64,000 bases of DNA from Streptomyces sp. CG4 (GTDB lineage Bacteria; Actinomycetota; Actinomycetes; Streptomycetales; Streptomycetaceae), in NCBI RefSeq assembly GCF_041080655.1, contig NZ_CP163525.1, positions 620,001-684,000 of the forward strand. The letters are read 5' to 3'. The notes under the pieces are model-generated. The model had not been told where the DNA came from. It did no database searches and saw only the letters and a program-made list of their open reading frames with translations. Positions 29,655 through 38,916 of this stretch are shown in pieces (the first letter of the stretch is position 1; each line of letters begins with the position of its first letter). The position numbers and the translations under genes are program-made.

Positions 29655-30377
29655 GTGAACCCGAGAGAGCGACGTGCGGCCCGCCACCAGCCGCCGCACC
29701 CCGAGGCCGAAGCCGCCCCCAAGCCGCGGCGCCGTGCGGTCCCGATCACCGTGGAACAGGTCGTCGACACGGCGCTGGGCGTCGTCGCCACGGAGGGCTA
29801 CGAGGCGCTGACCATGCGCCGGCTGGCCGGAGCGCTCGACACGGGACCCGCCTCGCTCTACGCCCACGTGGTCAACAAGGCCGACCTCGACGAGCTGCTC
29901 ATCGGGCGGCTGTGCGCCGGGCTCGCACTGCCCGAGCCCGACCCCGCGGCCTGGCGGGAGCAGATCCGCGACGTGTGCGCCCAGTTGCGCGACCAGTACC
30001 TGAAATACCCCGGGATCTCCCGCGCCGCGCTCGCCATGGCCCCCTCCGACCTCGAAACCGTGCGCGTCAGCGAGGGCATGCTGGCGATCCTGCTCGCCGG
30101 CGGCGTCACCCCGCAAGCCGCCGCCTGGGCCATCGACGCCCTGTTGCTGTACGTGGCCGCCTACTGCCTAGAGGTGTCGATCGCGCGCCGGCGAGCAGCA
30201 CATGATGACGCCGCATGGGTCGTCGACCGCGACGAGCTGCTCCGCCGATTCACGGCCCTGCCTGCCGAGACCTTCCCCCACACCACCCGCCACGCCGCCG
30301 AGCTCACCGCCGGCGAGGGCCACGACCGGTTCGACTTCACCCTCGCCCTGATGATCGACGGCCTCGCACACCGCTAG
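29655..30377 (+). CDS. TetR/AcrR family regulator (TetR_C-type ligand domain)
   Basis: 240 residues. A basic N-terminal arm (KPRRRAVPIT) leads into the HTH (GYEALTMRRLAGALDTGPAS, LYAHVVNKADLDEL), followed by a TetR-class C-terminal ligand domain. GTG start, no ribosome site, a -10 box immediately upstream, thus likely leaderless. It is divergent from the FAD monooxygenase; the TetR/TetX-like pairing suggests it senses a substrate or inducer of that oxygenase. Confidence 0.88.
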   Translation: MNPRERRAARHQPPHPEAEAAPKPRRRAVPITVEQVVDTALGVVATEGYEALTMRRLAGALDTGPASLYAHVVNKADLDELLIGRLCAGLALPEPDPAAWREQIRDVCAQLRDQYLKYPGISRAALAMAPSDLETVRVSEGMLAILLAGGVTPQAAAWAIDALLLYVAAYCLEVSIARRRAAHDDAAWVVDRDELLRRFTALPAETFPHTTRHAAELTAGEGHDRFDFTLALMIDGLAHR

Positions 30378-30396
30378 CCGGATCCGCTCGGCCCGG

Positions 30397-31020
30397 TCAG
30401 GCTCCGTTGCAGGCCGGCGGCGGGCCGGTCGTGCCGCGTACGACGAGCTTCGGGTCCAACTCGGCTTCCCTGGGCTCCGGTTCGGGGCTCTGCAGGCGCT
30501 GCATGGCGAAGCGGACGGCGCGTTCGGCCAGCAGGCAGGCGTCCTGGCGTACGATCGTCAGGCCGATCGGCATCAGATGGGAGAGGTGGCTGTCGTCGTA
30601 GCCGACGACGGAGAGGTCGCGAGGCACCTCCACGCCGCCCCGGGTCAGCGCCATCAACAAGCCCATGGCACTGCGGTCGTTGCCCGCGAGGACGGCCGTC
30701 GGCAGGGGCGTACCGGCGTCCCGTTCGGCGAGCAGGAGGCGGCCCGCCTCGATACCGGCCCGCTCGGTGTGGTCGCCGGTGATGGCGCGCTGCTCGGCCT
30801 GCAGTCCGTGCCCGCGCATGGCGGCCCGGTAGGCGCGGCGGCGCTCGGCGGAACCGGGCCCGCGACCGCCGTCGATGTGCACGATCCGCCGGTGGCCGAG
30901 TTCCACGAGGTGCTGCATGGCCTGCCGTACGCCCATGCCCTCGGCGGTGTGCACGTAGTCGACGCGGGCGCCGGACGCCTGGCGGCCGACGGAGACCGTG
31001 GCCGCTCGCCGCCCCAGGGT
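30397..31020 (-). pseudogene. LacI-family regulator, N-terminally truncated
   Basis: Only the effector-binding part remains: VSVGRQASGARVDYVHTAEG, QHLVELGHRRIVHIDGGRGP, VLAGNDRSAMGLLMAL, VPRDLSVVGYDDSHLSHLMP, ending in KLVVRGTTGPPPACNGA. The DNA-binding LacI HTH and hinge are missing; upstream of about 31020 the minus strand only mirrors a different gene. With no HTH it cannot act as a repressor. The break coincides with the 5' break of a dehydrogenase gene on the other strand. Confidence 0.75.
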
Positions 31021-31328
31021 ACGGCCATGACATCCCGTGCGAGGCGGTCGGCGAGGAGGGCCTGGCTCGGCTGCCCGACCCGGCCGGGGTCGGAGTGCGC
31101 ACCGCCGGAGCGCACAGCACGGCGGTGCCGACGGACTGGGTGGGCCGCTTCGCGGAGGCGTTCGACACCGGGTTCCGCGAGTGGATCGCCAACCTCGCAG
31201 CGGGCGACGAGCCGACCGGGCCGTCGGCCTGGGACGGCTACGCCGCCACCGTCGAGGCCCTGGGGTCGGGCCGCGTCGTCGCCACGGACCTCGAGCCCCG
31301 CCCCGCGTTCTACGGAGGTGCCGCGTGA
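31020..31328 (+). pseudogene. Gfo/Idh/MocA oxidoreductase, C-terminal fragment
   Basis: About 100 codons, from GYGHDIPCEAVGEEGLARL through WVGRFAEAFDTGFREWI to GPSAWDGYAATVEAL and EPRPAFYGGAA. This is the end of an inositol-dehydrogenase-like protein (the conserved YDIRCEVVGEEG strand and the GPSAWDGYAA helix). The Rossmann N-terminus and catalytic part are gone. The stop overlaps a GTG (GTGA at 31325-31328) that was the start of the next gene, showing the original operon. Confidence 0.72.
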
Positions 31329-31348
31329 AGATCGCCCTGGATCCGTAA

Positions 31349-32146
31349 ATGTTCCGTGCCCTGCCGATCGACGCCATGGTGCGCACGGTGGCCGAACTCG
31401 GCTACGAATACATAGAGTTGTCCCCGCGTGCCGACTTCATGCCGTTTTTCCTGCATTCGCGTGCGGACGACGAGCGGATCGCGGAGCTGAAGAGGGCCCC
31501 GCGTGATCACCGGGTTCAACTCTCCTCCGTGCTGCCGCTGCACAAATGGTCCTCGCCCGACGAGTCGGAGCGGCGGGCGGCCGTCCGCTACTGGAAGCGG
31601 ATGTTCGAGATCACCGCGGACCTGGAATGCCCGCTGATGAACTCGGAGTTCAACGGCCGGCCCGAGCGTGCGGCGGAGAGCGAGGACGCGTTCTGGCGCT
31701 CACTGGAGGAGCTGCTGCCCCTGTTCGAGCGGGAAGGCATCGCGTTGAACCGGGAGGCGCACCCGGACGACTTCTGTGAGGAGAACGCCCCGGCGGTCGA
31801 CCTGGTCCGTGCGATCAACAAGCCATGGCTGAACTACCTCTACTGCGCCCCGCACTCCTTCCATCTGTCGGGGGCCGACCCGACGGCAGACCTCGCGGAC
31901 ACCTTCAACCACAAAGGTTCCTCTCGGTTACGCTACATCCTCAACCCGCCTGGCACCTCGGCTCGTATCCATCAGCATCTGGACATCGGGCAGGGTGAGA
32001 TCGACTGGGCCGCGTTCTTCGGTACGCTGCGGGGGCTGAAGTTCGACGGCGTGGCCACGGCCTGTGTGTTCGCTTGGGAAGAGCGGGCCCGCGAGTCCTC
32101 GGCGTTCATGCTGGAGCGCATCACGAAGGGCCTGGTCGCAGGCTGA
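31349..32146 (+). CDS. Sugar phosphate isomerase/epimerase (AP-endonuclease-2 barrel), start region disrupted
   Basis: 265 residues from the ATG at 31349. The original start was the GTG at 31325 (overlapping the dehydrogenase stop): it reads KIALDP, then TAA (31346-31348), then MFRALP, where relatives have an amino acid in place of the stop. The rest is in frame: ALNREAHPDDFCEEN (metal Glu), DLVRAINKPW, NPPGTSARIHQHLDIGQGEIDW, ACVFAWEERARESS. Relatives, as I remember them, have a HVHxAD segment before TFNHKGSS; here only GADPTADLADTFNHKG, so a short deletion may also have removed a metal-binding His. Probably inactive or expressed only by re-initiation. Confidence 0.6.
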   Translation: MFRALPIDAMVRTVAELGYEYIELSPRADFMPFFLHSRADDERIAELKRAPRDHRVQLSSVLPLHKWSSPDESERRAAVRYWKRMFEITADLECPLMNSEFNGRPERAAESEDAFWRSLEELLPLFEREGIALNREAHPDDFCEENAPAVDLVRAINKPWLNYLYCAPHSFHLSGADPTADLADTFNHKGSSRLRYILNPPGTSARIHQHLDIGQGEIDWAAFFGTLRGLKFDGVATACVFAWEERARESSAFMLERITKGLVAG

Positions 32147-32325
32147 TCAAGGTGGTGCGTGGGGCGTCACTCGTATGGGTGCACCCGGTCCGGCGCTCCG
32201 TGGCGTAGGGAGGGGTCCGTCGTTCGGCAGCAGTGTGATGTTTGCCATGTGACGTGATGGATTTTGGGTAAACGGGCAACGTTCCCCTTCATGCCCCACG
32301 CCAACCCTCTGCGGCAGGTGATTCG

Positions 32326-33510
32326 ATGACCACGGCGACGACCCGGGCGCTCCGGACGACGCCGCCCGCCCGTACCGGCGATACGACCGCTCGGGATTCC
32401 CCAGCCGCCGCCATGCCCTCGCTGCCCTCTTTGACAGGGTTGCGGTGGATGGCGGCGGTTCTGGTGTTCGGACTGCATGTTAACAATTTCGGCTATTTCG
32501 GAGGCACCGGCGGCCGCCTCGTCTACTGGGGATTCAATGCCGGTGCCACGGGAGTGTCGTTCTTCTTCGTACTGTCCGGCTTCGTCCTGACTTGGTCGGC
32601 AAGGCCCCGCGACCGCGCGCTCGCCTTCTGGAGACGCCGCATCGCACGGATCTATCCGGTGCATCTGGTCACGCTGGCCGTGGCCCTGGTCATGGCGTAC
32701 ACGCTGGCGCACCAGCCGAAGCCGTCGCACCGGCAGGCCCTGTCCAATGTGCTGCTGCTGCATTCCTGGTGGCATCCCTGGTGGCAGACGCTGAACCCGG
32801 TGAGCTGGTCGCTTGCCTGCGAGGCGTTCTTCTACGCCTCCTTCCCGCTGCTGATCCTGCTGCTGCGCCGGATCGACGCGCGCGGTGCGGCGCTGCTGGC
32901 CGTCCTGTCGGTGGCGGCGGTGCTGGTGCTGGCCTGGACCGACGCCCACGACTGGTGGACCTACACGCTGTACGCGTTCCCCGCCGCCCGGCTCCCCGAG
33001 TTCGTGCTCGGCGCGGCCACGGCGCGGCTGGTGCTGCTCGGCCGCTGGCGCGGGCCCGGCCTGGAGGCCTCGCTCGCCGTGGCGATCATCGGCTACTTCC
33101 TCGTCCCGCAGGTCACCCCCGGCTACTCGGCCACCGTGTGCACCATCGCCGGGTTCGGGCTGCTGATCCCGGCCGCGGCCGTCGCGGACGTCCAGGGGCT
33201 GCCCTCGTTGTGGCGGCGCCGGCGGCTGGTGCGGCTCGGTGAGCTGTCGTTCGCGTTCTACATGATCCATCTGCTGGTGCTGCGCGCCGGTACCGAGCTG
33301 CTCGGGACGAAGCCGCACTTCGGGCTGCTGGCGGGGCTGGCCGTCACCACCACCGCGTTCGCCGTGTCGCTCGGGCTGTCCTGGCTTCTGTACGAGGCGG
33401 TGGAGCGCCCGGCCAGACGCCTGCTGCTGCGCCGGCTGCGCCGCCCCGGTCCGCGGCAGCCGGACCAGGACCGGGCTCACCACGAGGCACCGGCCGCAGC
33501 ACGGGACTGA
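32326..33510 (+). CDS. Acyltransferase 3 family membrane protein (OafA/YrhL-like)
   Basis: 394 residues with about ten hydrophobic helices. After a 30-residue hydrophilic Thr/Ala-rich N-terminus comes SLTGLRWMAAVLVFGLHVNN, which has the conserved catalytic His and Arg of the family, followed by WRRRIARIYPVHLVTL and WSLACEAFFYASFP. Such proteins transfer acyl groups to sugars of lipids, polysaccharides or antibiotics from the cytoplasmic to the outer face. The C-terminal 25 residues are basic and hydrophilic. An ATG with GGCAGGTGATTCG upstream is only a weak ribosome site. A hairpin terminator follows at 33541. Confidence 0.85.
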   Translation: MTTATTRALRTTPPARTGDTTARDSPAAAMPSLPSLTGLRWMAAVLVFGLHVNNFGYFGGTGGRLVYWGFNAGATGVSFFFVLSGFVLTWSARPRDRALAFWRRRIARIYPVHLVTLAVALVMAYTLAHQPKPSHRQALSNVLLLHSWWHPWWQTLNPVSWSLACEAFFYASFPLLILLLRRIDARGAALLAVLSVAAVLVLAWTDAHDWWTYTLYAFPAARLPEFVLGAATARLVLLGRWRGPGLEASLAVAIIGYFLVPQVTPGYSATVCTIAGFGLLIPAAAVADVQGLPSLWRRRRLVRLGELSFAFYMIHLLVLRAGTELLGTKPHFGLLAGLAVTTTAFAVSLGLSWLLYEAVERPARRLLLRRLRRPGPRQPDQDRAHHEAPAAARD

Positions 33511-33540
33511 GCCGGTCACCGGGTCTCCCGCAGACCCGCG

Positions 33541-33569
33541 ACGGGTAGCTCCCCTGACGGGAGACCCGT
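33541..33569 (+). terminator. Terminator of the acyltransferase gene
   Basis: ACGGGT-AG-CTCCC (33541-33553) pairs with GGGAGACCCGT (33559-33569) around a 5-nt loop, with a 2-nt bulge. It lies 30 bp after the stop, with no T-run. Confidence 0.65.
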
Positions 33570-33790
33570 GCCAGACGGAGCAAAAAGCGCCCTCGGCTCG
33601 ATCGCGTAAGGCCTCGTGCCGGGGCGCCATGGGCAGCAGAGGGCCTGTCGGCCGCCTTCCGAGGGGAGCGGGCATCCTCCTCCCCTCGGCCACCGCCTCA
33701 GACGCCGCCGACGCCCTCGGGCCGAGCCCCGGGGACCTGGTGTTCCGCCGCCCCCGCCCCTAGGTTCTGCCCATCGGGAAAGGGGGCGGG

Positions 33791-34660
33791 ATGGACCGGG
33801 ACATCCGCACGGTGGAGGACGTGCTACGACTCCTGGACGGACTGTTCGCGCCGGAGGCCGACCGCTGGACGCAGGGCGCGGCCGACTGGTGGGACGGTTT
33901 CTACGCGGACCGGGACAGACCGGTGCCGTTCTTCGCGGCGAAGCCTGACGAGAGCCTGGTGTCCTACCTGGACCGCGGCCTGATCACGCCGGGCCGGGCC
34001 CTCGACCTGGGCTGCGGCCCCGGCCGCAACGCGCTGCACCTCGCCGCACGCGGTTTCCACGTGGACGCCGTCGATCTCTCGCCCACCGCGATCGCCTGGG
34101 CCGAGGAGCGCGCACGGGAGACGGGGGCGGACACCGAGCGAGCCGGTGACCGGGCGAAGGGTGCCGTCCGGTTCCACTGCGGTGACGCCTTCGCCTCGAC
34201 CACGGGGACCGAGGAGACCACGGACGGGCTGCGCGGCCCGTACGACCTGGTCTACGACTCCGGCTGCTTCCACCACCTGCCACCGCACCGCCGCATCAGC
34301 CATCTCGCACTGCTGGACCGGGTACTCGCACCGGGCGGGCACTTCGCGCTCACCTGCTTCGCCGCCGGCCGGATGGGCTCCGAGCTCCCCGACGCGGCGT
34401 TCTACCGCGATCCCGGCCCGCACGGGGGTCTCGCCTACGCTCCCGAGTCCCTGCGCCGGATCTTCTCCGGCCTGGAGGAGATCGAACTGCGTGCCATGCG
34501 GCCGCAGCCGGTGGACTCCGCGCTGTTCGGCGAGGATTTCCTCTGGACGGCCCTGTTCCGCCGCCCGAGCCGGCCGTCCCCGTGCCGAGGCCCCGGTACC
34601 GAGGTCCCCGGGCCGGGGTGTCCGGAACCGGGAATCGCCGGGGATTTCCGGTCGGGGTGA
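33791..34660 (+). CDS. Class I SAM-dependent methyltransferase
   Basis: 289 residues. Motif I is ALDLGCGPGRNALHLAARG (near 80), motif post I is VDAVDLSPTAIAWAEERA, motif II is YDLVYDSGCFHHLPPH and VLAPGGHFALTCF. The N-terminus FYADRDRPVPFF matches a broad group of small-molecule methyltransferases including tellurite/thiopurine-type enzymes. A Pro/Gly-rich tail after residue 255 is poorly conserved and could be a continuation past the natural end. Start ATG at 33791 after GGGGGCGGG. The substrate is unknown. Confidence 0.82.
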   Translation: MDRDIRTVEDVLRLLDGLFAPEADRWTQGAADWWDGFYADRDRPVPFFAAKPDESLVSYLDRGLITPGRALDLGCGPGRNALHLAARGFHVDAVDLSPTAIAWAEERARETGADTERAGDRAKGAVRFHCGDAFASTTGTEETTDGLRGPYDLVYDSGCFHHLPPHRRISHLALLDRVLAPGGHFALTCFAAGRMGSELPDAAFYRDPGPHGGLAYAPESLRRIFSGLEEIELRAMRPQPVDSALFGEDFLWTALFRRPSRPSPCRGPGTEVPGPGCPEPGIAGDFRSG

Positions 34661-34823
34661 AGTCGGGCCGTCTCCATCGACTTGCCAGGACGGCAGGCCC
34701 GCCGGACGCGTCGTCCGGACCCGGGAAGAGCCAGGCTAGGCGCTGCCGTCGGCCCCCGCAGGTCGGGAGAAGGCCGCGTTCGCCGTTCCCGTGGACGTCG
34801 TCCTGGTTCGGAAGCCCAAACCT

Positions 34824-36179
34824 TCAGAACCGCATGCCGTGTCCCCGTGCCAGGACGAGATGGGGGTCGTGGCGCCGTTTGGCGTCGGCGAGGGCCGGCC
34901 AGCGGGTGCCGTAGTGGTCGCGCCAGTCGGCATCCGAGAAGGGCAGGGCGTTGACGGGGTAGGCGACGGCGCCCTGGTCCCGGGCGAGTTCGTAGGCGGC
35001 GCGATTGGCGGCCACCATCGCGGCGGCCGCCTCCGGGCTCTCCGGCGGGGCCGTGCGCAACAGGGCGAAAAGGTACAGGACTTGACCGGACGGGCGGCGG
35101 AAGAAGGGGGCGCGCAGCCGGTCGGAGAGCAGCGGGTAGAGCAGGACGAGGCCGGTGTCACGCAGGTCGGCGAAGGCTGGGTCGGCGAGGACGGCACGGA
35201 CCACGGACTCGGCACTGTCCTGCGGGAGCAGCAGATTGAGCCACGGGTGCGGATGCAGCCACTCCCCCGTCGCCCGCAGCACCTCCTCGTCGGTGTCCAC
35301 GCGCTGGGCGAACTCGCCGTACCCGAGGTCCTCGGTCTCCGTGGCGGCGGGGTCGTGCGCGAGTCCGCCGAGCAGGGCGTCGTCGTCGGGCGGGTGCGGG
35401 CCGGTGTGCGGGGCCACGGCCTCGATCATGTACTGCCAGCCCTGCTCGCCCGCAGGCCGGGCCTGGCCCTCCAGATAGGCGAAGCGCTGCTCCTCGGCGA
35501 GCCGCCGCTGGTCGGCGAGGTAGCGGGTGAGGTCCGTGTAGTACAGGCAGTGGCGGCGGACCCGGTCGGGGGCCGGGACCAGCCGCAGGGTGGCCGACAC
35601 GATGACGGCGCACTGGCCGAGGCCGGCGAGCACGGCGTGGAACAGTTCGGGGTCCCGGTCGGGTGAGCAGACCCGGTGCTCCCCGGTCCCGGTCACCACC
35701 TCCAGCTCCAGGACCTGGTCCGCGACGAGGCCGTGCCGGTGGCCGGCGCCGCCGAGTCCGCCGGCCGACAGGACACCGCCGACACCCGCGCCGAGGTAGT
35801 CGGTGAGGACCGGCGGGGTGCGGCCGTAGGGCAGGGTGGCGGCCAGCACGTCCCGCCACAACGCGCCCGCCTGTACGGTCACTTGGCCGTCCGTCACCGG
35901 ACCGACCCGGTGCAGCGCCCGCAGGTCCAGGACGATCCCGCCGCCGGCCTGGCTCTGGCCGTACATCGAGTGGCCGCCGCCGCGCGCGCTCACCGGGATG
36001 CCCCGGGGGCCGGCGAACTGCAGCAGGTCCTGGATGTCGGCGGCGGACTCCGGGCGCAGGACGCCCAGCGGTTCGGCCCGAACGAGGTGCCCGAAGTCCT
36101 GTGCGGCCTCGTGGCGGGTCTCCGGGCGGGTGTCCAGGGCCGGGCCGAAGCGGGTGGCGAGGTCGTGGGCCGTCGTCAT
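34824..36179 (-). CDS. FAD-binding oxidoreductase (BBE/cytokinin-dehydrogenase-like)
   Basis: 451 residues, PCMH-type FAD-binding domain (VSARGGGHSMYGQSQAGGG near 65, TDYLGAGVGGVLSAGGLGG near 127) followed by a substrate cap and a C-terminal end YPVNALPFSDADWRDHYGTRW and HDPHLVLARGHGMRF, which resembles plant and actinobacterial cytokinin dehydrogenases. The single His in GGHS is the usual site for covalent FAD linkage. No export signal. The reaction would be oxidation of an alcohol or amine; cytokinin as substrate is only a guess. ATG at 36179; it is followed, 43 bp upstream in the genome, by an IMPase gene on the same strand. Confidence 0.82.
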   Translation of the reverse strand: MTTAHDLATRFGPALDTRPETRHEAAQDFGHLVRAEPLGVLRPESAADIQDLLQFAGPRGIPVSARGGGHSMYGQSQAGGGIVLDLRALHRVGPVTDGQVTVQAGALWRDVLAATLPYGRTPPVLTDYLGAGVGGVLSAGGLGGAGHRHGLVADQVLELEVVTGTGEHRVCSPDRDPELFHAVLAGLGQCAVIVSATLRLVPAPDRVRRHCLYYTDLTRYLADQRRLAEEQRFAYLEGQARPAGEQGWQYMIEAVAPHTGPHPPDDDALLGGLAHDPAATETEDLGYGEFAQRVDTDEEVLRATGEWLHPHPWLNLLLPQDSAESVVRAVLADPAFADLRDTGLVLLYPLLSDRLRAPFFRRPSGQVLYLFALLRTAPPESPEAAAAMVAANRAAYELARDQGAVAYPVNALPFSDADWRDHYGTRWPALADAKRRHDPHLVLARGHGMRF

Positions 36180-36222
36180 GCCGGAATCACATCAGACGGG
36201 CACGGTGTGCGTCGAGATCGCC

Positions 36223-37038
36223 TCAACTGCCTTCTGCCGCCTGCTTCTTGACGAGGTGCAGCAGGGCGGCGTGCGTCTCCGCGTCGGCCGCCGCGACGAG
36301 GCCGTCCGCGCCGGTGAGCACGGGCTCGCCGTGCAGGCCGGTGACCGTGCAGCCGGCCGCGCGGCACAGGGCGATCCCGGCCGCGAAGTGCACGCTGTCA
36401 CGCAGGTCGCCGTCGGTGACGTAGGCGGCCCGGCGGCCGGCGGCGACCCAGGCCACCGCGAGGGTGCTGGAGATCACCCGGGGCCGGAACCGCTCGGCGA
36501 AGCCCGGGTCGGCGAGGAGCCGGACCGCCTGGAAACCGGGGGCGTTGGGGAACGGCGGGTCGAGATTGACGTCCACCAGCGTGGACCCGGCCGAGGGCGT
36601 CAGTGGCTCGTCGGCGCCGTTCACGCGGAGCCGTGCCGTCTCGCCGTCGGTCCAGAACACCTCGCCGCTGAACGGGTCGGCGGTCGCGGCGGCCGTGATG
36701 CCGGGTCCCTCGCGCAGGGCGACGTTCACGCCCACGAGCATGTTCCGTACGGCGTAGTTGAGGGTGCCGCACAGCGGGTCGACGAGCCAGCGGCGGTGGG
36801 CGTCGGCGGCGCCGGAGCGCCCGCTCTCCTCGCCGGTCACGGCGTCGTCGGGGCGGGCGGCGCGCAGCACGTCCAGGATGGCTCGCTCGGCGGCGAGATC
36901 CGCCTCGGTCGCGAAGTCGCCGGCCGACTTGCCGTAGCGTGCGAGCGGGCCGCCGTAGAGGTCGCGGACCACGGCGGCGCCCGCCTGGGCCGCGGTCAGC
37001 GCCAGGCGGGCGTCGGATTCCCCGTTGATGATCGACAT
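36223..37038 (-). CDS. Inositol monophosphatase family protein
   Basis: 271 residues. Metal-site motifs are TGEESGRSG (Glu of motif 1, near 67) and WLVDPLCGTLNYAV (DPxxGTxN, near 85-97), then a reduced C-terminal motif AAGRRAAYVTDGDLRDSVHFAAG, where the usual W-D of WDxAAG is replaced by S-V-H-F-AAG. The last metal Asp appears changed, so activity might be altered. Such enzymes dephosphorylate inositol phosphate, PAP or related compounds. ATG at 37038. It shares the strand with the flavin oxidase downstream of it (43 bp apart) and may be co-transcribed. Confidence 0.83.
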   Translation of the reverse strand: MSIINGESDARLALTAAQAGAAVVRDLYGGPLARYGKSAGDFATEADLAAERAILDVLRAARPDDAVTGEESGRSGAADAHRRWLVDPLCGTLNYAVRNMLVGVNVALREGPGITAAATADPFSGEVFWTDGETARLRVNGADEPLTPSAGSTLVDVNLDPPFPNAPGFQAVRLLADPGFAERFRPRVISSTLAVAWVAAGRRAAYVTDGDLRDSVHFAAGIALCRAAGCTVTGLHGEPVLTGADGLVAAADAETHAALLHLVKKQAAEGS

Positions 37039-37104
37039 GGGCGCAGGGTAACCGCACGTCCCCTCGCTGCTGGAGGGGTCGGGCGCCGGTCGGCGCCGAT
37101 GCGG

Positions 37105-38916
37105 CTAGCGGTGTGCGTATCCCGTTGCGGCGAAGGACAGGCGCTGTTCCGCGGCGGAGCGCCCCGCGCCCACGGAACTCCCGCTGCGGTCCGTCCAGTT
37201 GCGCACCGGTGTGGTCTCGGCGAGCCGGCCGGAGCTGCCGGAGAGGCCGAGCACGAGTCCGCTGTAGCGGTTGACCAGGCGGTAGCCGCCCCCGGAGGCG
37301 TTCGGGATCACGAACCACTGCTGTCCGACGGTGGGTCCGCCTGCCGGTGCCCTGGTGACCGTGGGCCGGGCGCCCCAGGCGCGGCCCGCGGTGGAGCCGG
37401 AGTCGACGCCGAGCAGCCGGCCGCTCGCGGTGTTGGCGAGGGTGTAGGCGCCGTCGCCGGTCGGCGTGAAGACCCAGGTGTCGCGGCCGGATCCGGTGGG
37501 CCGCGCCAGCGAGGTGGTGGCGCTGCCGCCGGCCGCCTGGGCGAGGATCCGGCCCGCGCCGCTCGCGATGCGGTAGGCGCGGCTCGTGTCCATGGGCGCG
37601 GCTGCCGGTTTCCCGGTGTCGACGGTGAGGTCGACGTACTCGCCCGAGGCGTCGTGCGAGCAGCCGAAGGCGCAGTAGGAGCGGAAGGACTTGCCGACGA
37701 TCGTGGAGCTGGTGCGGTTGGCGCTGTCCAGGAACCAGCGGTACCAGGAGGCGTTGGTGTAGCTGCCGGTGTCGCCGATGAGGTGCCATTTCTGGGTGGC
37801 CAGGTCGTCGGTGGCGTAGAGGTACTGCGGTGAGTTCCCGCTCTGGTCGACGCCCTGCGGTTCGCCGATGTAGAGCCCGAGGTAGGCGTCGTAGGCGATG
37901 TTCATGACGAACAGCGGCGAGGTCGCGGGCATCTTGCCGGCCGCGATCTGCTGGGCGGCGGTGCCGGTGTTGGCCGGGTCGTACTCGGCGGTGGCGGGGG
38001 TGTAGCCGGTGGGGTGGGCGGCGTCGACGGGGACGATGTCGCTCTCCCTGCCGCCGGTGCCGGGCTGGGACCAGGCGCCGTCGTACCACTTGCGCCAGGA
38101 GCCGGGGGCCATCTTGGCCGAGATCGGGGCGCGGGCGACGTGCTCGTAGAACGCCTTCCAGCCACCGTTCTTGTCGATGATCCGGGAGCCGTAATAGACG
38201 TAGAAGTAGCCGGAGGCGGTGTCGACGTAGAGGCGCTGGTCGCCGTCGCCGTAGGAGTACGTCTGGTTCGGGAAGGCCGTGGTGTCCCCGCGCTCGGTGC
38301 TGTACGGGGAGGTGATCGCATGGTCCTTGACGGTCCAGGTGTGGCCGCGGTCGGTGGAGACGGCGTAGTCGATGGCGTCGTAGTGCAGTCCGTCGCCGAA
38401 GGGCTGCGGGGTGAACTCGTTGTGCACCAGGCCGTACCAGGCGCCGGTGTCGGGGTCGACCCATACGCCGGACAGGTCGCAGTAGTTCTTCTGGGCGTAG
38501 CCGGAGCCGCTCGGGGCGTACGTCGCCGCCCGGCCAGTGGGGCTGTTGTTGCAGCGCCAGGTAGTGTCGTCGTTGCGGTCTGCGGAGTTGGCGGGGTTCA
38601 CCGCCGTGCTCAGCTTCTTGTCGTAGCTCGCGGAGTCGAAGTCCTTGCCGGTGTAGAAGTCCCAGGTGCGCGGGTCCTTGGCGCCGTACAGGGCGGCGGA
38701 CTGCTGGTAGTGGAAGGTGCCGTCCCGGTCGACATAGGGGCCGGCGGGGGTGTCCGTGGGGTGGGTGAAGGGTACCGGGGTCCCCACGGTCACGGTGTAG
38801 GTGGCGTCGGCGGACGGCGCGGCCGGCGCCGGGGACGCGAGGCCGCCGCCCAGGACCAGGGCGGCAGTCGTGGAAAACACCGCCACGGCGCCGCCTGCTC
38901 TGCTCGAGAGTCGCAA
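37105..38916 (-). CDS. Secreted beta-propeller/hydrolase-like protein with C-terminal ricin-type lectin domain
   Basis: 603 residues from a TTG start at 38916, chosen because AAGGAG lies 5 nt upstream and the start gives a neat signal peptide (MRLSSRAGGAVAVFSTTAALV, cut after PAPA). Part 1 (40-430) has sialidase-like phrases such as STDRGHTWTVKDHAI and a glycosidase-like YFYVYYGSRIIDK; part 2 (about 455-600) is a RICIN/RicinB_lectin_2 domain (YRIASGAGRILAQAAGG, YTLANTASGRLLGVDSG, YRLVNRYSGLVLGLSG). The lectin suggests binding to polysaccharide. The enzymatic type is not recognised with certainty. Confidence 0.68.
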   Translation of the reverse strand: MRLSSRAGGAVAVFSTTAALVLGGGLASPAPAAPSADATYTVTVGTPVPFTHPTDTPAGPYVDRDGTFHYQQSAALYGAKDPRTWDFYTGKDFDSASYDKKLSTAVNPANSADRNDDTTWRCNNSPTGRAATYAPSGSGYAQKNYCDLSGVWVDPDTGAWYGLVHNEFTPQPFGDGLHYDAIDYAVSTDRGHTWTVKDHAITSPYSTERGDTTAFPNQTYSYGDGDQRLYVDTASGYFYVYYGSRIIDKNGGWKAFYEHVARAPISAKMAPGSWRKWYDGAWSQPGTGGRESDIVPVDAAHPTGYTPATAEYDPANTGTAAQQIAAGKMPATSPLFVMNIAYDAYLGLYIGEPQGVDQSGNSPQYLYATDDLATQKWHLIGDTGSYTNASWYRWFLDSANRTSSTIVGKSFRSYCAFGCSHDASGEYVDLTVDTGKPAAAPMDTSRAYRIASGAGRILAQAAGGSATTSLARPTGSGRDTWVFTPTGDGAYTLANTASGRLLGVDSGSTAGRAWGARPTVTRAPAGGPTVGQQWFVIPNASGGGYRLVNRYSGLVLGLSGSSGRLAETTPVRNWTDRSGSSVGAGRSAAEQRLSFAATGYAHR

